64,000 bases of DNA, taken from NCBI GenBank assembly GCA_037576215.1, contig JBANDB010000004.1:4712001-4776000 (forward strand), written 5' to 3'. Positions 20,901 through 30,920 of the stretch are shown piece after piece. The DNA comes from Armillaria gallica (taxonomy: Eukaryota; Basidiomycota; Agaricomycetes; Agaricales; Physalacriaceae). Every line of letters starts with the position of its first letter. Within the stretch, counting starts at the first letter, position 1. The notes under the pieces were generated by a model. The model saw only the letters and a program-made list of their open reading frames with translations, had not been told where the DNA came from and did not search any database. The position numbers were made by a program, and so were the translations under genes.

Positions 20901-23004
20901 CGCGGAGTGGAAGTGGGGCGCAGAACAAGACAAGGCGTTCCAAGAACTGAAGCGACGAATGGCCGAGGATGTCATCCTGGCCATCCCGAACGACGATGAC
21001 CCGTTCTGAGTCGAAGCCGACGCCAGCGAAGGCGCAGTCGGCGCTGTCCTTAGTCAGCAGCAGAACGGGGTGTGGCGACCAGTGGCCTTCATGTCGAAGT
21101 CACTCAGTGCAATGGAACGAAACTACGAAATCTACGACAAAGAACTGCTAGCGATCATGCTAGCGCTCTCCGAATGGCGCCATTACCTAATGGGCGCCGC
21201 GAAAGACGTAGAAATCTGGACGGATCACCAAAACCTCCAGTATTTCCGACTTCCCCAGAAGCTGAACCGACGACAGGTGCAATGGGTCACAGAGCTTGCG
21301 GAGTACCACTTCAAGCTCTTCCACAAGCCCGGCGCTCAGAACGTGAAAGCTGATCTGCTTTCCCGACGACACGATCACGACCAAGGAACCAAGGACAACG
21401 ACAACATCGTCGTCTTTGAAGCCGCGCACTTCCGCGCCCTCATCATGCCGATGACCAGTGAGGTCCATCGACGCATCGAAGAAGCGACCCGACAAGAGGA
21501 CTTATGGGACGAAGGCATCGCCACGTCCCTGAACCATGAGAGAGGGATATCCCGAAAGGAAGGGATCCTCTACTACGACAACCGAATCTACGTGCCCAGA
21601 AAGCGCACGCTCCGAGGAGAAATCATCTCTCAATACCACGACCATATTACGGCCGGACACCCAGGAATCGAGAAGACGAAGGAGCTAGTGCTCCGCGACT
21701 ACTGGTGGCCAAAGATGAAGAAGGACGTCGAAGCCTACGTCAAGGGTTGCGAGACGTGCCAGCGAACGAAGTCAAGCACCGCCGCCAAGGCCGCACCGCT
21801 CTACCCGAATGCAGTACCAGTTGGACCATGGACACACATTTCAGTCGACATGGTCACGGGACTCCCCGACTCGAATGGACACGACGCGATCTTAATGATC
21901 GTCAACCGATTCTCAAAAGCCATCATCCCGGTCGCCTGCAACACTGAGCTGTCAGCCGAGGGATGGGCCCGAATTCTCCGAGACCACGTCTATGTGCGCC
22001 ACGGAATGCCCCAAGTAGTCATATCCGACTGAGGCCCACAATTCGTATCGAAGTTCATGAAGGAACTGTACCGAATGCTCGACATCACGCCCAACGCGTC
22101 CACCGCATTCCACCCACAGACAGACCGACAGACCGAATGGGTCAACCAAGAAGTGGAGAAATACCTCCGCATCTTCGTTAACCACCGACAAACAGACTGG
22201 AGCGACTGGCTCCCACTCGCTGAGTTTGCGCACAACAACCGCATCCACAGCGCGACAGGCAAGAGTCCCTTCATGGTACTCTACGGACGAAACCCCAGAG
22301 TCCTTCCGGACTCCCGACGAAGCGACCACATGTCGAACCCCGCTGCCGAAGACTTCGTCACCAAAATGACGACAGTCCACGCCGAAACCCAGAAGGCGCT
22401 CGAAGAAGCGGCCGGAAGAATGAAGACCCAGTACGACAAGAGAAAGCGCGCCGCTCACCCCTACCAGGTCGGCGATCGCGCCTGGCTCGATGCAACGAAC
22501 CTGCATCTACCCCGACCGAAGAAGAAGCTCGACGACAAGCGAGTCAGGCCCTTCTTGATCCTCGAAAAGGCCGGCGCCAGCGCCTACAAGCTCAAGCTGC
22601 CGCCGCACTGGAAGATTCACCCACGCTTCAATGAGAAGCTGCTCACCCCGTACACGCCACCAGCGTTCCCGAACCAGGAGCTGCCTCCGCCGCCCCCACC
22701 TGATCTCATCGAAGATGAAGAAGAATACGAAATCGAAGAGGTCCTCGACTCTCGAATGCGCACGATCCGCGGAGCCTGAGGACGAAAGTCACGAAAAGCC
22801 ATTGACTACTTCGTCAAGTGGAAGGGATGGACCCGAGAGCACAACTCATGGGTCCGAGACGACGAGATGGGCAACGCCCAGGAAGCGATCGAAGAGTATG
22901 AAGAAAGAGCGAACAGTGTACGCCGAGTCAACATACACGAAATCGTAACCAAGCAGGAAGAGACCGACGACGAACTCGACGACGGATACGGGGAGACTCC
23001 CTAG
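17990..23004 (+). pseudogene. IE Pol: protease, RT, RNase H, DD35E integrase, chromodomain; four in-frame TGA
   Basis: Pol lies in the -1 frame relative to Gag and runs to TAG at 23002, broken only by TGA at 18109, 21007, 22030 and 22777. Protease: LIDSGCTGSAINRA (Asp codon 19516) and [46 protein letters not shown] and YLDD at 20575-20586. RNase H: EADASEGAVG (21019), YDKELLAIM (21142), WTDHQN (21223). Integrase: zinc-binding GHPGIEKTKELV..CETCQR, then Asp 21847, Asp 22027, Glu 22135, the last two separated by 35 residues. Chromodomain: YEIEEVLDSR and YFVKWKGWTREHNSWVRDD. At 21007 D and E4 have CGA; at 18109 E4 has CGA. Enzyme residues are therefore intact but the frame is interrupted. Confidence 0.9.
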
Positions 23005-23030
23005 GACTCTACGGGAATTCCCCCGACTTC

Positions 23031-23246
23031 CTGATTGACGGACACCCCGAAGTCAAATCGAAGGAACACAAACGCGTCGTACAGATCAATGACGTCAAAT
23101 TCGAAGACGGCGTCATCTCATACCTGGCACAACGAGCAGACGGAAAGGAACGATGGGTTGAAGAACCCGACCGGGAGGTATGGAGATACCTCATAGACGA
23201 CTACTGGAACTCCACGCGGAGCGACTCGGAAAACGACGAGCCTTAA
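23031..23246 (+). other. IE 3' frame after Pol: possible second chromo-like module
   Basis: In a third frame, open to TAA at 23244, the translation reads VVQINDVKFEDGVISYLAQR, then GKERWVEEPDREVWRYLID and an acidic end. The strand-strand-strand-helix look with a RWVEE turn resembles a chromodomain lacking cage residues. No ATG is present, so it may be the frameshifted C-terminus of Pol. E2 has a comparably placed module fused in frame after its chromodomain. Confidence 0.35.
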
Positions 23247-23270
23247 CGGCAGTCGGGATGCCTGCCTTTA

Positions 23271-23282
23271 ACGAGGGGGTAA
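23271..23282 (+). promoter_or_regulatory. Polypurine tract of IE
   Basis: ACGAGGGGGTAA lies directly upstream of the 3' LTR and would prime plus-strand synthesis. D has ATGAGGGGGTAA in the same place (60066-60077) and the E2 and E4 equivalents are G-rich as well. Confidence 0.75.
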
Positions 23283-23697
23283 TGTTACGATTTTTCCTCC
23301 CATGTCATATCTTATCTCGGCACCTCGGCCCCATATCTTATCACGGCGCCTCGGCACCACGATCGACCACACGACTACCAGCTCCTATCCACGCCTTAGA
23401 CGCATGACAGCTCGACCGCATGGATACTGGACAGCAGCCTGACGTTTATCGTCCGACAACCGCACGACTGAACTATTATTAGAAACGAACCGAACGATAT
23501 ATAAGTAACGTAGCTCTCAGCCATGTACCCTAGCTTCGAGCTAAGTTAATACATACCGGACTTACATCCTTTCTTCTTGCTACGCGTTATCTGCTTACAC
23601 TCAGAGGTCTGCGAGTATTGCTGCTATCAGGATACAACCCGAATGCGAGGATATCTTGATCAGCGCTTGCTTGTTCCACCCGAGTCCGGGCATAACA
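23283..23697 (+). repeat. 3' LTR of IE (415 bp)
   Basis: It is identical to 14090-14504 except for A versus C in the GCCTTAGMCGC context and C versus T near the end (GAGTCCGGG versus GAGTTCGGG). Neither difference destroys a CpG. It is followed by GATTG. Confidence 0.97.
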
Positions 23698-23812
23698 GAT
23701 TGCCTTTGCTTCCACCTCTGTCTTCGCCTCTACTATTCCATGTAAAGTCCACTCAGCTCCAAAGGGTTTGAGCCAAGTGTGCAGGGCCTCTCTAACCTTT
23801 GTGTCAACCCGT
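23698..23812 (-). pseudogene. E2 gag-pol spacer segment between IE and A
   Basis: This is the continuation of E2 between its two insertions. It aligns with the E4 spacer near 62220-62310 (CTCCAAAGGGTTTGAGCC against CTCAAAGGGCTTCATCC). With A removed, E2 and E4 align here without a gap, which confirms a clean insertion of A. Confidence 0.6.
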
Positions 23813-25443
23813 TGATGAGCCTAAGACTTCTGTGGCAACAGCAACACCCAAAACTCAGAGAGAGCTTAGGCAATTAACATAGCAACACAGCAATCAAGGC
23901 AATGTGTGTGTGAGTGGTTCAGTGCACCTCCGTGCGGTCAATTCCTCAATAACGCAAGATACACTGCAACTTTTCAGTCAGCAAAGTAGTACCCTTGGTC
24001 AAGGAGTACTAATAGACGTTGGCTGTAAGCCTGGATGGATCTCGATAAATGAGAAGGGATGGAATCTGGTATGACTTGAATACCAAGAAACTGTGATAGA
24101 AACTGTGAAAACAGTCTAGAGACCATGAAAATGGGTCTAGAAATCATAGCAATGCACTAGAAATCATGGGGATGGACTGGAAAACATGGGGAGGGACTAG
24201 AAATCATTGTGATGCTCTAGAAATTGTAGCAATGTGCTAGAAATTGTGGCAATGGACTAGAAGACGTCGAAATAGCCTAGTAAACGTGGCTTGGGGTGTA
24301 CCTAATATTGTGAGTCAAAACAATAGCAATAAACATACAGAGACTGCAAGAAACTGGTAGAAATCATAGCAACTGAGGTGCTGAGTGGGGTGCTGTAGCA
24401 ATAGATGCACAGCAACTCCAAACAATGATAAAGACAAGGGTGATCCTATGGAGCTGAACTGGGCCTAGATGGAGGCAATACTGAACTGGGTGATGAAAAC
24501 GATGGCAATGTAGAAGGTGAAGGTGATAAAACAATCCTATATAGTGAAATTGAAGCAATGTTGTGGCATTAAAAGACAAAAGCAAGTTATTGACACAAGA
24601 TTTCATGTATTGGTGCAACCAACAATGTCTAAAGAGTAAAGCAAGCAGTGGGGAATAACTTGGAGTAACTGTAGCTGACTGGTAATGCCATAGCCTTGTC
24701 AACTGGGTAAGAACTCACTCCAAAAATGCAGTATCTATCTAGTTTTTATACTACAAGTACGATTTTATAAATAGAATATTCTTTGGAGCCTTAGTAAGGC
24801 TGTAAGTCCTTGGCTTTTGTAATAGCCATAGTAAACATATGGTATCTGTGGTTCTAAAGTAACAGCAAGTCCTTGACATTGCCGTGTATGGATGTGAACC
24901 ATGTGGTTTTATTGAGCGATGAGTGGATCATAAGGTGCTGTGTAGCTGCGGATTATTGAGCTGCAGTTGCCATGCTGAGGTGTATGCATGGGGCAATAAT
25001 AATTCGAAGTCTTGGCACTGTAACAGCCTTAGTAAATGCAGTCTATAGTTGCCATAGCTGTAATTATCATAGCTGGGAGGGTACTTGTGTCAATCACGTC
25101 ATTTCATTAAATGATTGATGAGCACATCAACCAGATGCTTCTGAGTGATGTAGCAACCCTGTTTTAGGATGATTGTCAATCAAAGGTGTCTTGCCATGAT
25201 GAGATATGGTAATTGTGATGTGAGGTGAGCTGGGAAGGATAACAGAGTGTGTGAGGAGTGGATGTCACAGTTTTAAGACTGTATCTGGGTGTTTGTGGCT
25301 TATACTGCGAAAATCCATGGTATTATCGAGTGTTGGCAGTGTTATGGAGTATGTGGGGATTATAATGGCATTGTTTTGAAGGTATTGGGTGATGAATGGG
25401 TAAATCCACAAATTCTGAGCGTACAGAGCCTGGAGGCTCATCA
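23813..25443 (+). mobile_element. A: 1.63-kb A/B/C-family element, decayed
   Basis: Ends TGATGAGCCT...AGGCTCATCA form a perfect 10-bp inverted repeat. Flanks are CCGT (23809-23812) and CTGT (25444-25447), a 4-bp duplication with one CpG-type transition. Sequence follows element B throughout with most CpG changed to TpG/CpA. Between about 24087 and 24290 there is a degenerate short tandem repeat around CTAGAAAT. No coding frame is shared with B or C. Confidence 0.85.
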
Positions 25444-26020
25444 CTGTGAGGGCTCAACTACCATTGGTGAGGTCACCACTGTTTCTATAGAGGGTATTAA
25501 TTTAGCATTCTTGCTCATCATGAAACTGGTGTCATCTTCTTGGTTGGGAACTTCATACATATGCACCTTAGGTGTCTCTCACCTTGTTCAGGCCCTCTTG
25601 TTCCTGATGGTAGAGGTCTCTTGCACAGGGTCGGTTAAGTCCTTGGTCTTCGCCAAAGCCCCTTGGATAAGGGATTTAGACTTTGGCATCCATATGGTGA
25701 TCTCTTTTACCAGAGGAGGTTTCGCCAAAGCTATTCTCTCATAACTCCCTGTGAGACAGGGACTCTGTAGAGCTGTTTTGCCAGGGGGGGCGCTATGCAC
25801 TTGTTCCCCTGCCCCATCCAGTCTAACCGTTATGATGGGTGTCACTATGGTAGGTGACTTGTCGTTTGATGCTTTCGCCTGTAATGGGTTACTTGCTGAA
25901 CGTTTAGCTGGTAGTTTGACTATTGCAGCTCCTCCTGTTGATTCTTGCTTAGTTTCTGGTCTGGAAGTTGTAGCCACAGGTATATTCAAATGTGCGGTAG
26001 ATACTACAGATCTATAAGTA
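25444..26020 (-). pseudogene. E2 gag-pol spacer (low-complexity linker)
   Basis: On the minus strand the frame 25989-25588 is Pro/Ala/Thr/Lys-rich with no catalytic motif. It corresponds to the long disordered linker before protease in IE (about 18259-19300) and in E4 (62500-63240). The segment nearest A contains GGTGAGGTCACC, which is present in the same place in D, E4 and IE (GAGGTGACCTCACC). Confidence 0.55.
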
Positions 26021-26089
26021 CATGATATAGGTGTGATGGGTGTACCAGCCGAAACTAAGTCCTTGGCTGAGTAAGTTGAATCGTTATTT

Positions 26090-27000
26090 ACTTGGCGTCC
26101 TCTTTTACCTCCTCGACTGTCGAGAGGGTTGTCTTTTCCTCTGTTGGATGCATGTCCCAGTAATAGTTGAGTCAGTGCATTGCCTCTTCCCTGGATTTTG
26201 GCACATTAGGGCAGTCGCTTTTGAAGTGCCTGAGCTTGCTGCATCGGAAGCACTTTGCTGCTGCTCTTGCTATGTCAATATCCATTGGCGCGCCACATCT
26301 CCTGTATGTCATTCCGCTTGCTGTCTTTGTTGTTTGTGTGCTTGTTTCCCCCTTCTGGGGTGTGGCTGACTTTGGTGCCTGTGGCTTGGCATCAATGTGC
26401 CCAGTTGCTTCTGCTCGCTTGAGCTGCCAGTTATAGTCCATCTGGAGTAGGCAAGCCTTCCACTCATCATAGGTGGTTGGCACCTCTCCATCAACCGAGT
26501 ATATGGTGTTTTTACTTGTTTCCCATGTGGCTTTCTTGATTTGAGTGAGCATGACTTGCTCATTGTTGCATACATCAGCATAATAGGCAAGCTCTTTGAA
26601 TTGCTGAAAGAACTGGTCGCTGTCTTGGAAGTTGACCTGTCTGAGCTTCTCCCACTGGGCCCACTTGATCTGTGTGTTAGCATCCTTTCAAAACCTTGCT
26701 CTGAGTTCTGACTTGAAGTCCTCATATGAGGGGTACAATTGTTCCCCATCAGGACTCCTGCTGATAACCCTTGAATATAGTTCCCACCACTTTTCAGCAT
26801 CCTCACTGAGTCAGGAGACACAGAAAATGACTTTGTGGGGGTGGTACTGGAACTGTCAGTTGAACAACTCAAAGTGTAGTTTACACTTTAGGAAGAACCA
26901 GGAGATGTCACTAGAATCTCCTTTGAAGTCATCGACCTCTTTTAAGATCTTCAGCTTGAGTTTATTGTAGGGGGCGACAGCTCCATTGGCTAATACCCAA
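26090..27000 (-). pseudogene. E2 Gag core and zinc knuckle
   Basis: Minus-strand frames give KWWELYSRVISRSPDGEQLY, FFQQFKELAYYADVCNNEQV and TTYDEWKACLLQMDYNWQLK, the gag capsid region, and then CFRCSKLRHFKSDC, a C-x2-C-x4-H-x4-C knuckle (about 26255-26211). The end GGAGGTAAAAGAG (complement of about 26099-26111) is conserved with IE, D and E4. At least three stops interrupt it. It packages element RNA in intact relatives. Confidence 0.75.
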
Positions 27001-28620
27001 GGGACTGGTGGGTCTGGTGGTGGCTGTTGCAGTGGAGGGAAGCGTGGGAGTGCCCATCATGGAGGTGGGGCAGGAGGTTGCAGTGGTTGGGTGGGTTGTC
27101 CACCACTGCCACCTCCTGCTGAGTCAGCCCCAGTGAATGATATATAGCCATAAGTGTAGGTTCCTGGTGGTGCCTGTCCTCTGACATAAGAGAAGGCACC
27201 AATGGGTGCTCAGGAGGTGCCACTGGTGGAGCATCCAGCATGGGTTCCTGGATCTCAACTTCGGCTGTAGCATCTTTGTAAGGGGTAAGAGGCCTCATGG
27301 GGGCATCTGGATGTAATTCGTTATACAGGAAGCGAGCATTCCACTCTGCCTCGTACTGTAGGATGTGATCTGCTGGGAGATTCCTCTGTTTGTTCATGAA
27401 ATAGTCATTTCTGGCTTGGGTTTCTCCTCAAGTCGGAATAAAGGGTAATTCATAAGCAAAATAATTATATAGGTCATGGTAATCCACCTGAAATAGTATC
27501 TGTGGGGCTGGGAACTTGGGGTCATCAAATCTGGTCTGTTCATATATATATATGGCATTATAGATGTCATTAGTTGATACCTCTGCTGGGGCTGGGTGTG
27601 TTGGGGTTGGTTGCATGAAGTGACAGGATGGGGGACAGCTCGGTGCCAGCAGGAGACTCCATGGATGCCGTCAATATACTCTGTCTCAGGGAGGCCCTCG
27701 GTAATGGTGTTGCTTCCCTCGCTTGCCCAGCTGTGTCCCTAGGTCTCACTGAACTGGTTGAGAGAGACCGGGAGATAGCTCTCATCGATCTCTCAGAACA
27801 AGCAACCGATGGTGGTCAGGATGGAGAGGCTAGGAATGGGGGTGCTGGGGTGACGCTGCTCCTAGACATTCTGCCAGTAGGGGTGGAGGTGGGAAGGTGC
27901 AGCGATGGGCTCCTCAACCTCCCATACAGGCTTGAGTGCCTGCTGCTGGGGCAGGACGGCTGATCCCAGAACTGAACCTGCCTGTATTCGGTGGGGGGAG
28001 GGGTTCTGTGATCAGGGGAGCTGCGGTCAGAGAGGAAATAGGCACTATACGAAATGGTAAGATTGTCCCAGAACTCGCTGGGAGTAACCGGGGCTGTGGG
28101 TGTCATAGCGCAGTCCCTGTGAGCCCAAGGATTGTAGCTGTGGGTGCTGATGGGGGAGACGGGTCTGTTGTCATGGCCCAGGAAGAATCTCCTGTGCTCA
28201 TCATCTGCGAGTCAGGCATAGTTGCTGGGTGAGGGAGATCAAGGGGCATATGGGAGAGAGTCAGCAGAACTGGTGGGGGAGAGGATGATGATAGGTGTGT
28301 GCTTTCTGGAAGGAGTAGGAGGCCTTCTCTCCTGGATGATGGGAGAAGACGACTTAAGAGAGACCTCTTCTTTCTGCTCTCCAAGAAGGCTATGGACTGC
28401 AATCATTCGTCATGGTATGGGTGCAACGATTGGTGGCTGCTGCCACTCGACTGGGATGCCATTGACAATCTGGGTGATGGTGTTTGGCTGAGGTTGTTCC
28501 CAATGTCATACTGTGAGTATGAATGCTGTAGCAAGGAGGAGGCTGCCTATGCCTATCGAAGCTCTGAAAATAGCTTTGGCTGCTGTGTCTGATATAGGGG
28601 TTCTGGTAAAGGAACCTAGG
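27001..28620 (-). pseudogene. E2 ORF0/Gag leader with N-terminal transmembrane segment
   Basis: Just inside the 5' LTR the frame reads TAAKAIFRASIGIGSLLLAT AFILTV, a hydrophobic helix like those at the starts of E1, IE and D, followed by a Pro-rich region (PVEWQQPPIVAPIP) and SRKKR-type basic residues. SEFWDNLTISYSAYFL matches E1. Further along, LQYEAEWNARFLYNELHPDA (27397-26990) leads to Gag. Several stops and frameshifts interrupt it. It is annotated by homology to E1 and IE; function is unknown. Confidence 0.55.
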
Positions 28621-28637
28621 GAAAGCTTTGAGCTAAA

Positions 28638-29011
28638 TGTAAGACCTGAACTCTAATCAAGAGTAAACAACGGCTGTATTGCTTTCGTACAATCACTGAT
28701 GGTCTCGTGAAGAAAGGAGATCAAGACTTAGCAAGGAGCACTAAGTGAGAATGAATGTGTTTCAGTATGAATAAATGTTAGCTTAAAGCTAGGGAATATA
28801 CAGCTTTGAGTAGATGACTTAAATACTAAAGTGAGGGTCCTAATAATAAATGCACCATGTTAGAAAGTGAATAAGCAAGTATATGGTGACCAAGTGTGAC
28901 TGTATTGTAATGTGAAGACTCCATGAAGTTGTGGATTTAAAGATAAGATAAGATAAGCACTGAAGATAAGATAAGAGGCACTTAGGTAAAGAAAGTGAAT
29001 AAATCATAACA
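28638..29011 (-). repeat. 5' LTR of E2 (374 bp)
   Basis: It has the same length and ends as 9902-10275. GATAA motifs lie at 28940-28976 and a TATA-like box at 28818-28826. The R-region primer (complement of 28778-28790) matches the primer site just inside (28624-28636) at 12 of 13 bases; the mismatch is a decayed base in the LTR copy. Confidence 0.92.
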
Positions 29012-30280
29012 GGTTCAAAGTGGATCCTGAGGAATTGGAATTGGAAGACTTCAGAGCTGATCTGGAAGTCGAAGACCTGGAGTTGGAATTAGAACCCTTG
29101 GATTTAGGGTTGTTGGAATATGAACTGGAGGACTTGTTTTCCCGGTTTTCATAGGATATCTTAGTCCTCCAAGTCCAATAGCGAGCATCGAGTTCTTGGG
29201 CTAGGAAATGCTTGTCATGGAGATTGTTAGGCTTTCTGTGGTGAGCCATATCATCCTTGATGTGAGTGCAAAGTCTGCAGTAAAAGGTGTGATGGAGGGA
29301 ATTGTTGTCATAGTCAACTTGGGAGGCATATTGATTGAACTGAACCATATACTTTATGATTCAGTCTCCATCGCACATCCAGAGATGTTCAAGAGCATCC
29401 TCGGCATCTCTGATGGCATCAAAGGGACCAAAGTTGGTTCATAGTTTGTCCAGGAAGGTGGCATAGGAGTATTGCCATGCTGGTGGATTTCATGGATTTA
29501 GACAGAGGATGTCTGGTTCAAACCAGTCAAGAGCAGTGTCAGACAGAAATGAGATGGCATAATTGACTTTACTAGCATCTGCCACAAAAGCAGTGGGTCT
29601 GTTATTAAAGTTCAACTGAAGGGACACAATGAAAGCCTTCAGTTTCCATGGGTCAGAGCCATCAAAAGTATCAGGCTCTTTGATCTTGGTGCAGATGTTG
29701 TTAGGTCAAGGATTGTTTAATGAAGTGGAAACCCTGTGTAACAGATTCATGAATTTCCACAAAAAGTCTTGCTCATTGGGAGGGTTGTTGCCAGGACTGC
29801 CTGGACCTCTGGAACCATTGGGGCCTCCAGGACCTCCAGGACCATTGGGACCACATGGACCTCCTGGTCCATCAGAGCTGCTGGGATCTCTGGGTTTATT
29901 TGGACTGCCCAGTTGGGAGTCATCACCTTTGTCACCATGGTTATATTAGTTTGTAGTGTGAGTGTAGATATCAATATCACTCCTGAAATTGTCAGACTCT
30001 GTAGTGACAGGTTGCTCCCATTGGATGTGGGTTGAGGTGTTAGAGTGCGTGGATCTGGGTTTTTTTTAGTATCCATTGAATATGCCAGTTTTTCAGTGAC
30101 ATGGAAAGTTATCTGGTGGAGGAGTATCAAAAGGGTTGGGGGTCCGGAAATGTTCAGATTGTCGGCGGTGAAGCTGAAATGATTGTAGGTTTCTTTATGG
30201 GATAGTTGTTCTCTGATGGAGGCTGATCTGAAAAGTTCTGGGTTTTCCTTGGATGCAGATGCTAATATGTCATCCATGAA
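29012..30280 (-). pseudogene. E3 Gag N-terminal and core region with collagen-like Gly-Pro run
   Basis: From about 30260 the frame starts MDDILASASKENPELF. A Gly-Pro-rich run (GPGGPCGPNGPGGPGGPNG, about 29890-29790) precedes the gag core: PDTFDGSDPWKLKAFIVSLQ, ALDWFEPDIL, FGPFDAIRDAEDALEHLWM, IIKYMVQFNQYASQVDYDNN and a Ser/Asn-rich end. These are hallmark blocks of basidiomycete gypsy Gag. Two or three stops and a frame change interrupt it. It continues at 9896 after E2. The gag type is unlike that of IE, D and E2. Confidence 0.8.
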
Positions 30281-30389
30281 AAATATTGATGTTTTCTATT
30301 TCAGGCCCTCATCTGTTTCTGGGGGATAAGTGTGTGTAGTTGTCATAATTAAGAAAAAATTTAACTCAAGAGGTTGAGTTCAAATATAC

Positions 30390-30920
30390 TGTTAGAGACA
30401 TGCCAAATAGACAAAGATAACTCATACAAGTGGAGGTCTGCAGAGTGCATGGGCTTTGGCAAAGCTATTAGCAACATCACTCTTGAGCCGAAGCCTTAAG
30501 ATTGGATTGCAGAGCAGAGTCTATAGAGAGCAAAGGTTTGGATAGAGAGTAAAGATAGTCCAATAGAGCAGAGGCCATGGACTTGGAGAGTGATAGATTA
30601 GACTTGGAGTCAGAGAGAGATTTGGCTAAACCAAGTTGATATTTGAACTGAGTATCTACAAGTAGTTCTATAATATATATACAAGTAAGTAATCCAAGTC
30701 GGAGTCCAATGGAATCTGACAGAGGTCTCTTCGCTACTAAATTCAGATTCTAGATTTAATATATGAAGTAGTAAATGAAATATCAAAATGGAGTAAGGTA
30801 AATAGGAAGTGGCCAGAGTCCATGGAGGTCCGATGTTGTGACTATCTCTAAGATGGAGTTCAATGCTTGAAGTCAGTGTGAAGCAGAGGTCTGCAGCATG
30901 TGCATAACAGATCCATAACA
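30390..30920 (-). repeat. 5' LTR of E3 (531 bp)
   Basis: On the minus strand it begins TGTTATGGATCTG and ends GTCTCTAACA. A TATA run (complement of 30668-30681) lies about 31 bases upstream of AGTTCAAATAT (complement of 30639-30649). That 11-mer is the reverse complement of the sequence two bases inside the LTR (30377-30387), so this unrelated LTR also shows a self-priming layout. KDZ coding sequence resumes at 30921. No matching 3' LTR was found. Confidence 0.75.

Larger units (their letters stand above)
14090..23697 (+). mobile_element. IE: full-length young Ty3/gypsy chromovirus (self-priming type)
   Basis: Two 415-bp LTRs (14090-14504 and 23283-23697) differ at only two positions by eye and are flanked by a perfect GATTG duplication (14085-14089 and 23698-23702). 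The inside is GC- and CpG-rich, unlike its surroundings. Order: LTR, self-primer site, leader with short transmembrane frames, ORF0, gag, protease, RT, RNase H, integrase, chromodomain, polypurine tract, LTR. Catalytic residues of all Pol enzymes are present, yet several in-frame TGA codons break ORF0, gag and pol (15511, 16769, 17381, 18109, 21007, 22030, 22777). It is the youngest gypsy in the window and sits inside E2. Confidence 0.95.
9902..29011 (-). mobile_element. E2: Ty3/gypsy (chromovirus, self-priming type) retrotransposon, split by IE and A
   Basis: Both LTRs are 374 bp (9902-10275 and 28638-29011), share ends, and are flanked by a perfect 5-bp duplication GGTTC (9897-9901 and 29012-29016). 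Removing IE, A and their target duplications leaves about 7.9 kb. Reading on the minus strand: 5' LTR 29011-28638, ORF0 with a hydrophobic helix, gag, zinc knuckle, spacer, protease, RT, RNase H, integrase, chromodomain, polypurine run (complement of 10276-10288), 3' LTR. Stops and frameshifts are scattered through all genes, so it is dead. It sits inside the gag of E3. Confidence 0.9.
6250..30920 (-). mobile_element. E3: Ty3/gypsy retrotransposon, split by C and E2 (with IE and A inside E2)
   Basis: E3's own parts are the 5' LTR (30390-30920), gag (30280-29012 and 9896-9676), protease (9490-8954), RT (8863-8125) and chromodomain (6448-6309). The gag reading frame resumes exactly across E2 once one GGTTC copy is removed (the frame reads SGSTLN then PKPYADKLG). 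The RNase H and integrase region is absent: RT is joined to the chromodomain through element C. No 3' LTR is recognisable left of 6250. Its 5' LTR abuts KDZ transposase sequence at 30921, so E3 inserted into or next to a KDZ gene. The Gag type differs from the IE/E2/D group. Confidence 0.8.

Noticed and set aside
9902..29011. Treating the LTRs at 9902 and 28638 as two solo LTRs
   Set aside because: Same length, one shared pair of GGTTC flanks and E2 coding sequence in the right order between them show a single split element.
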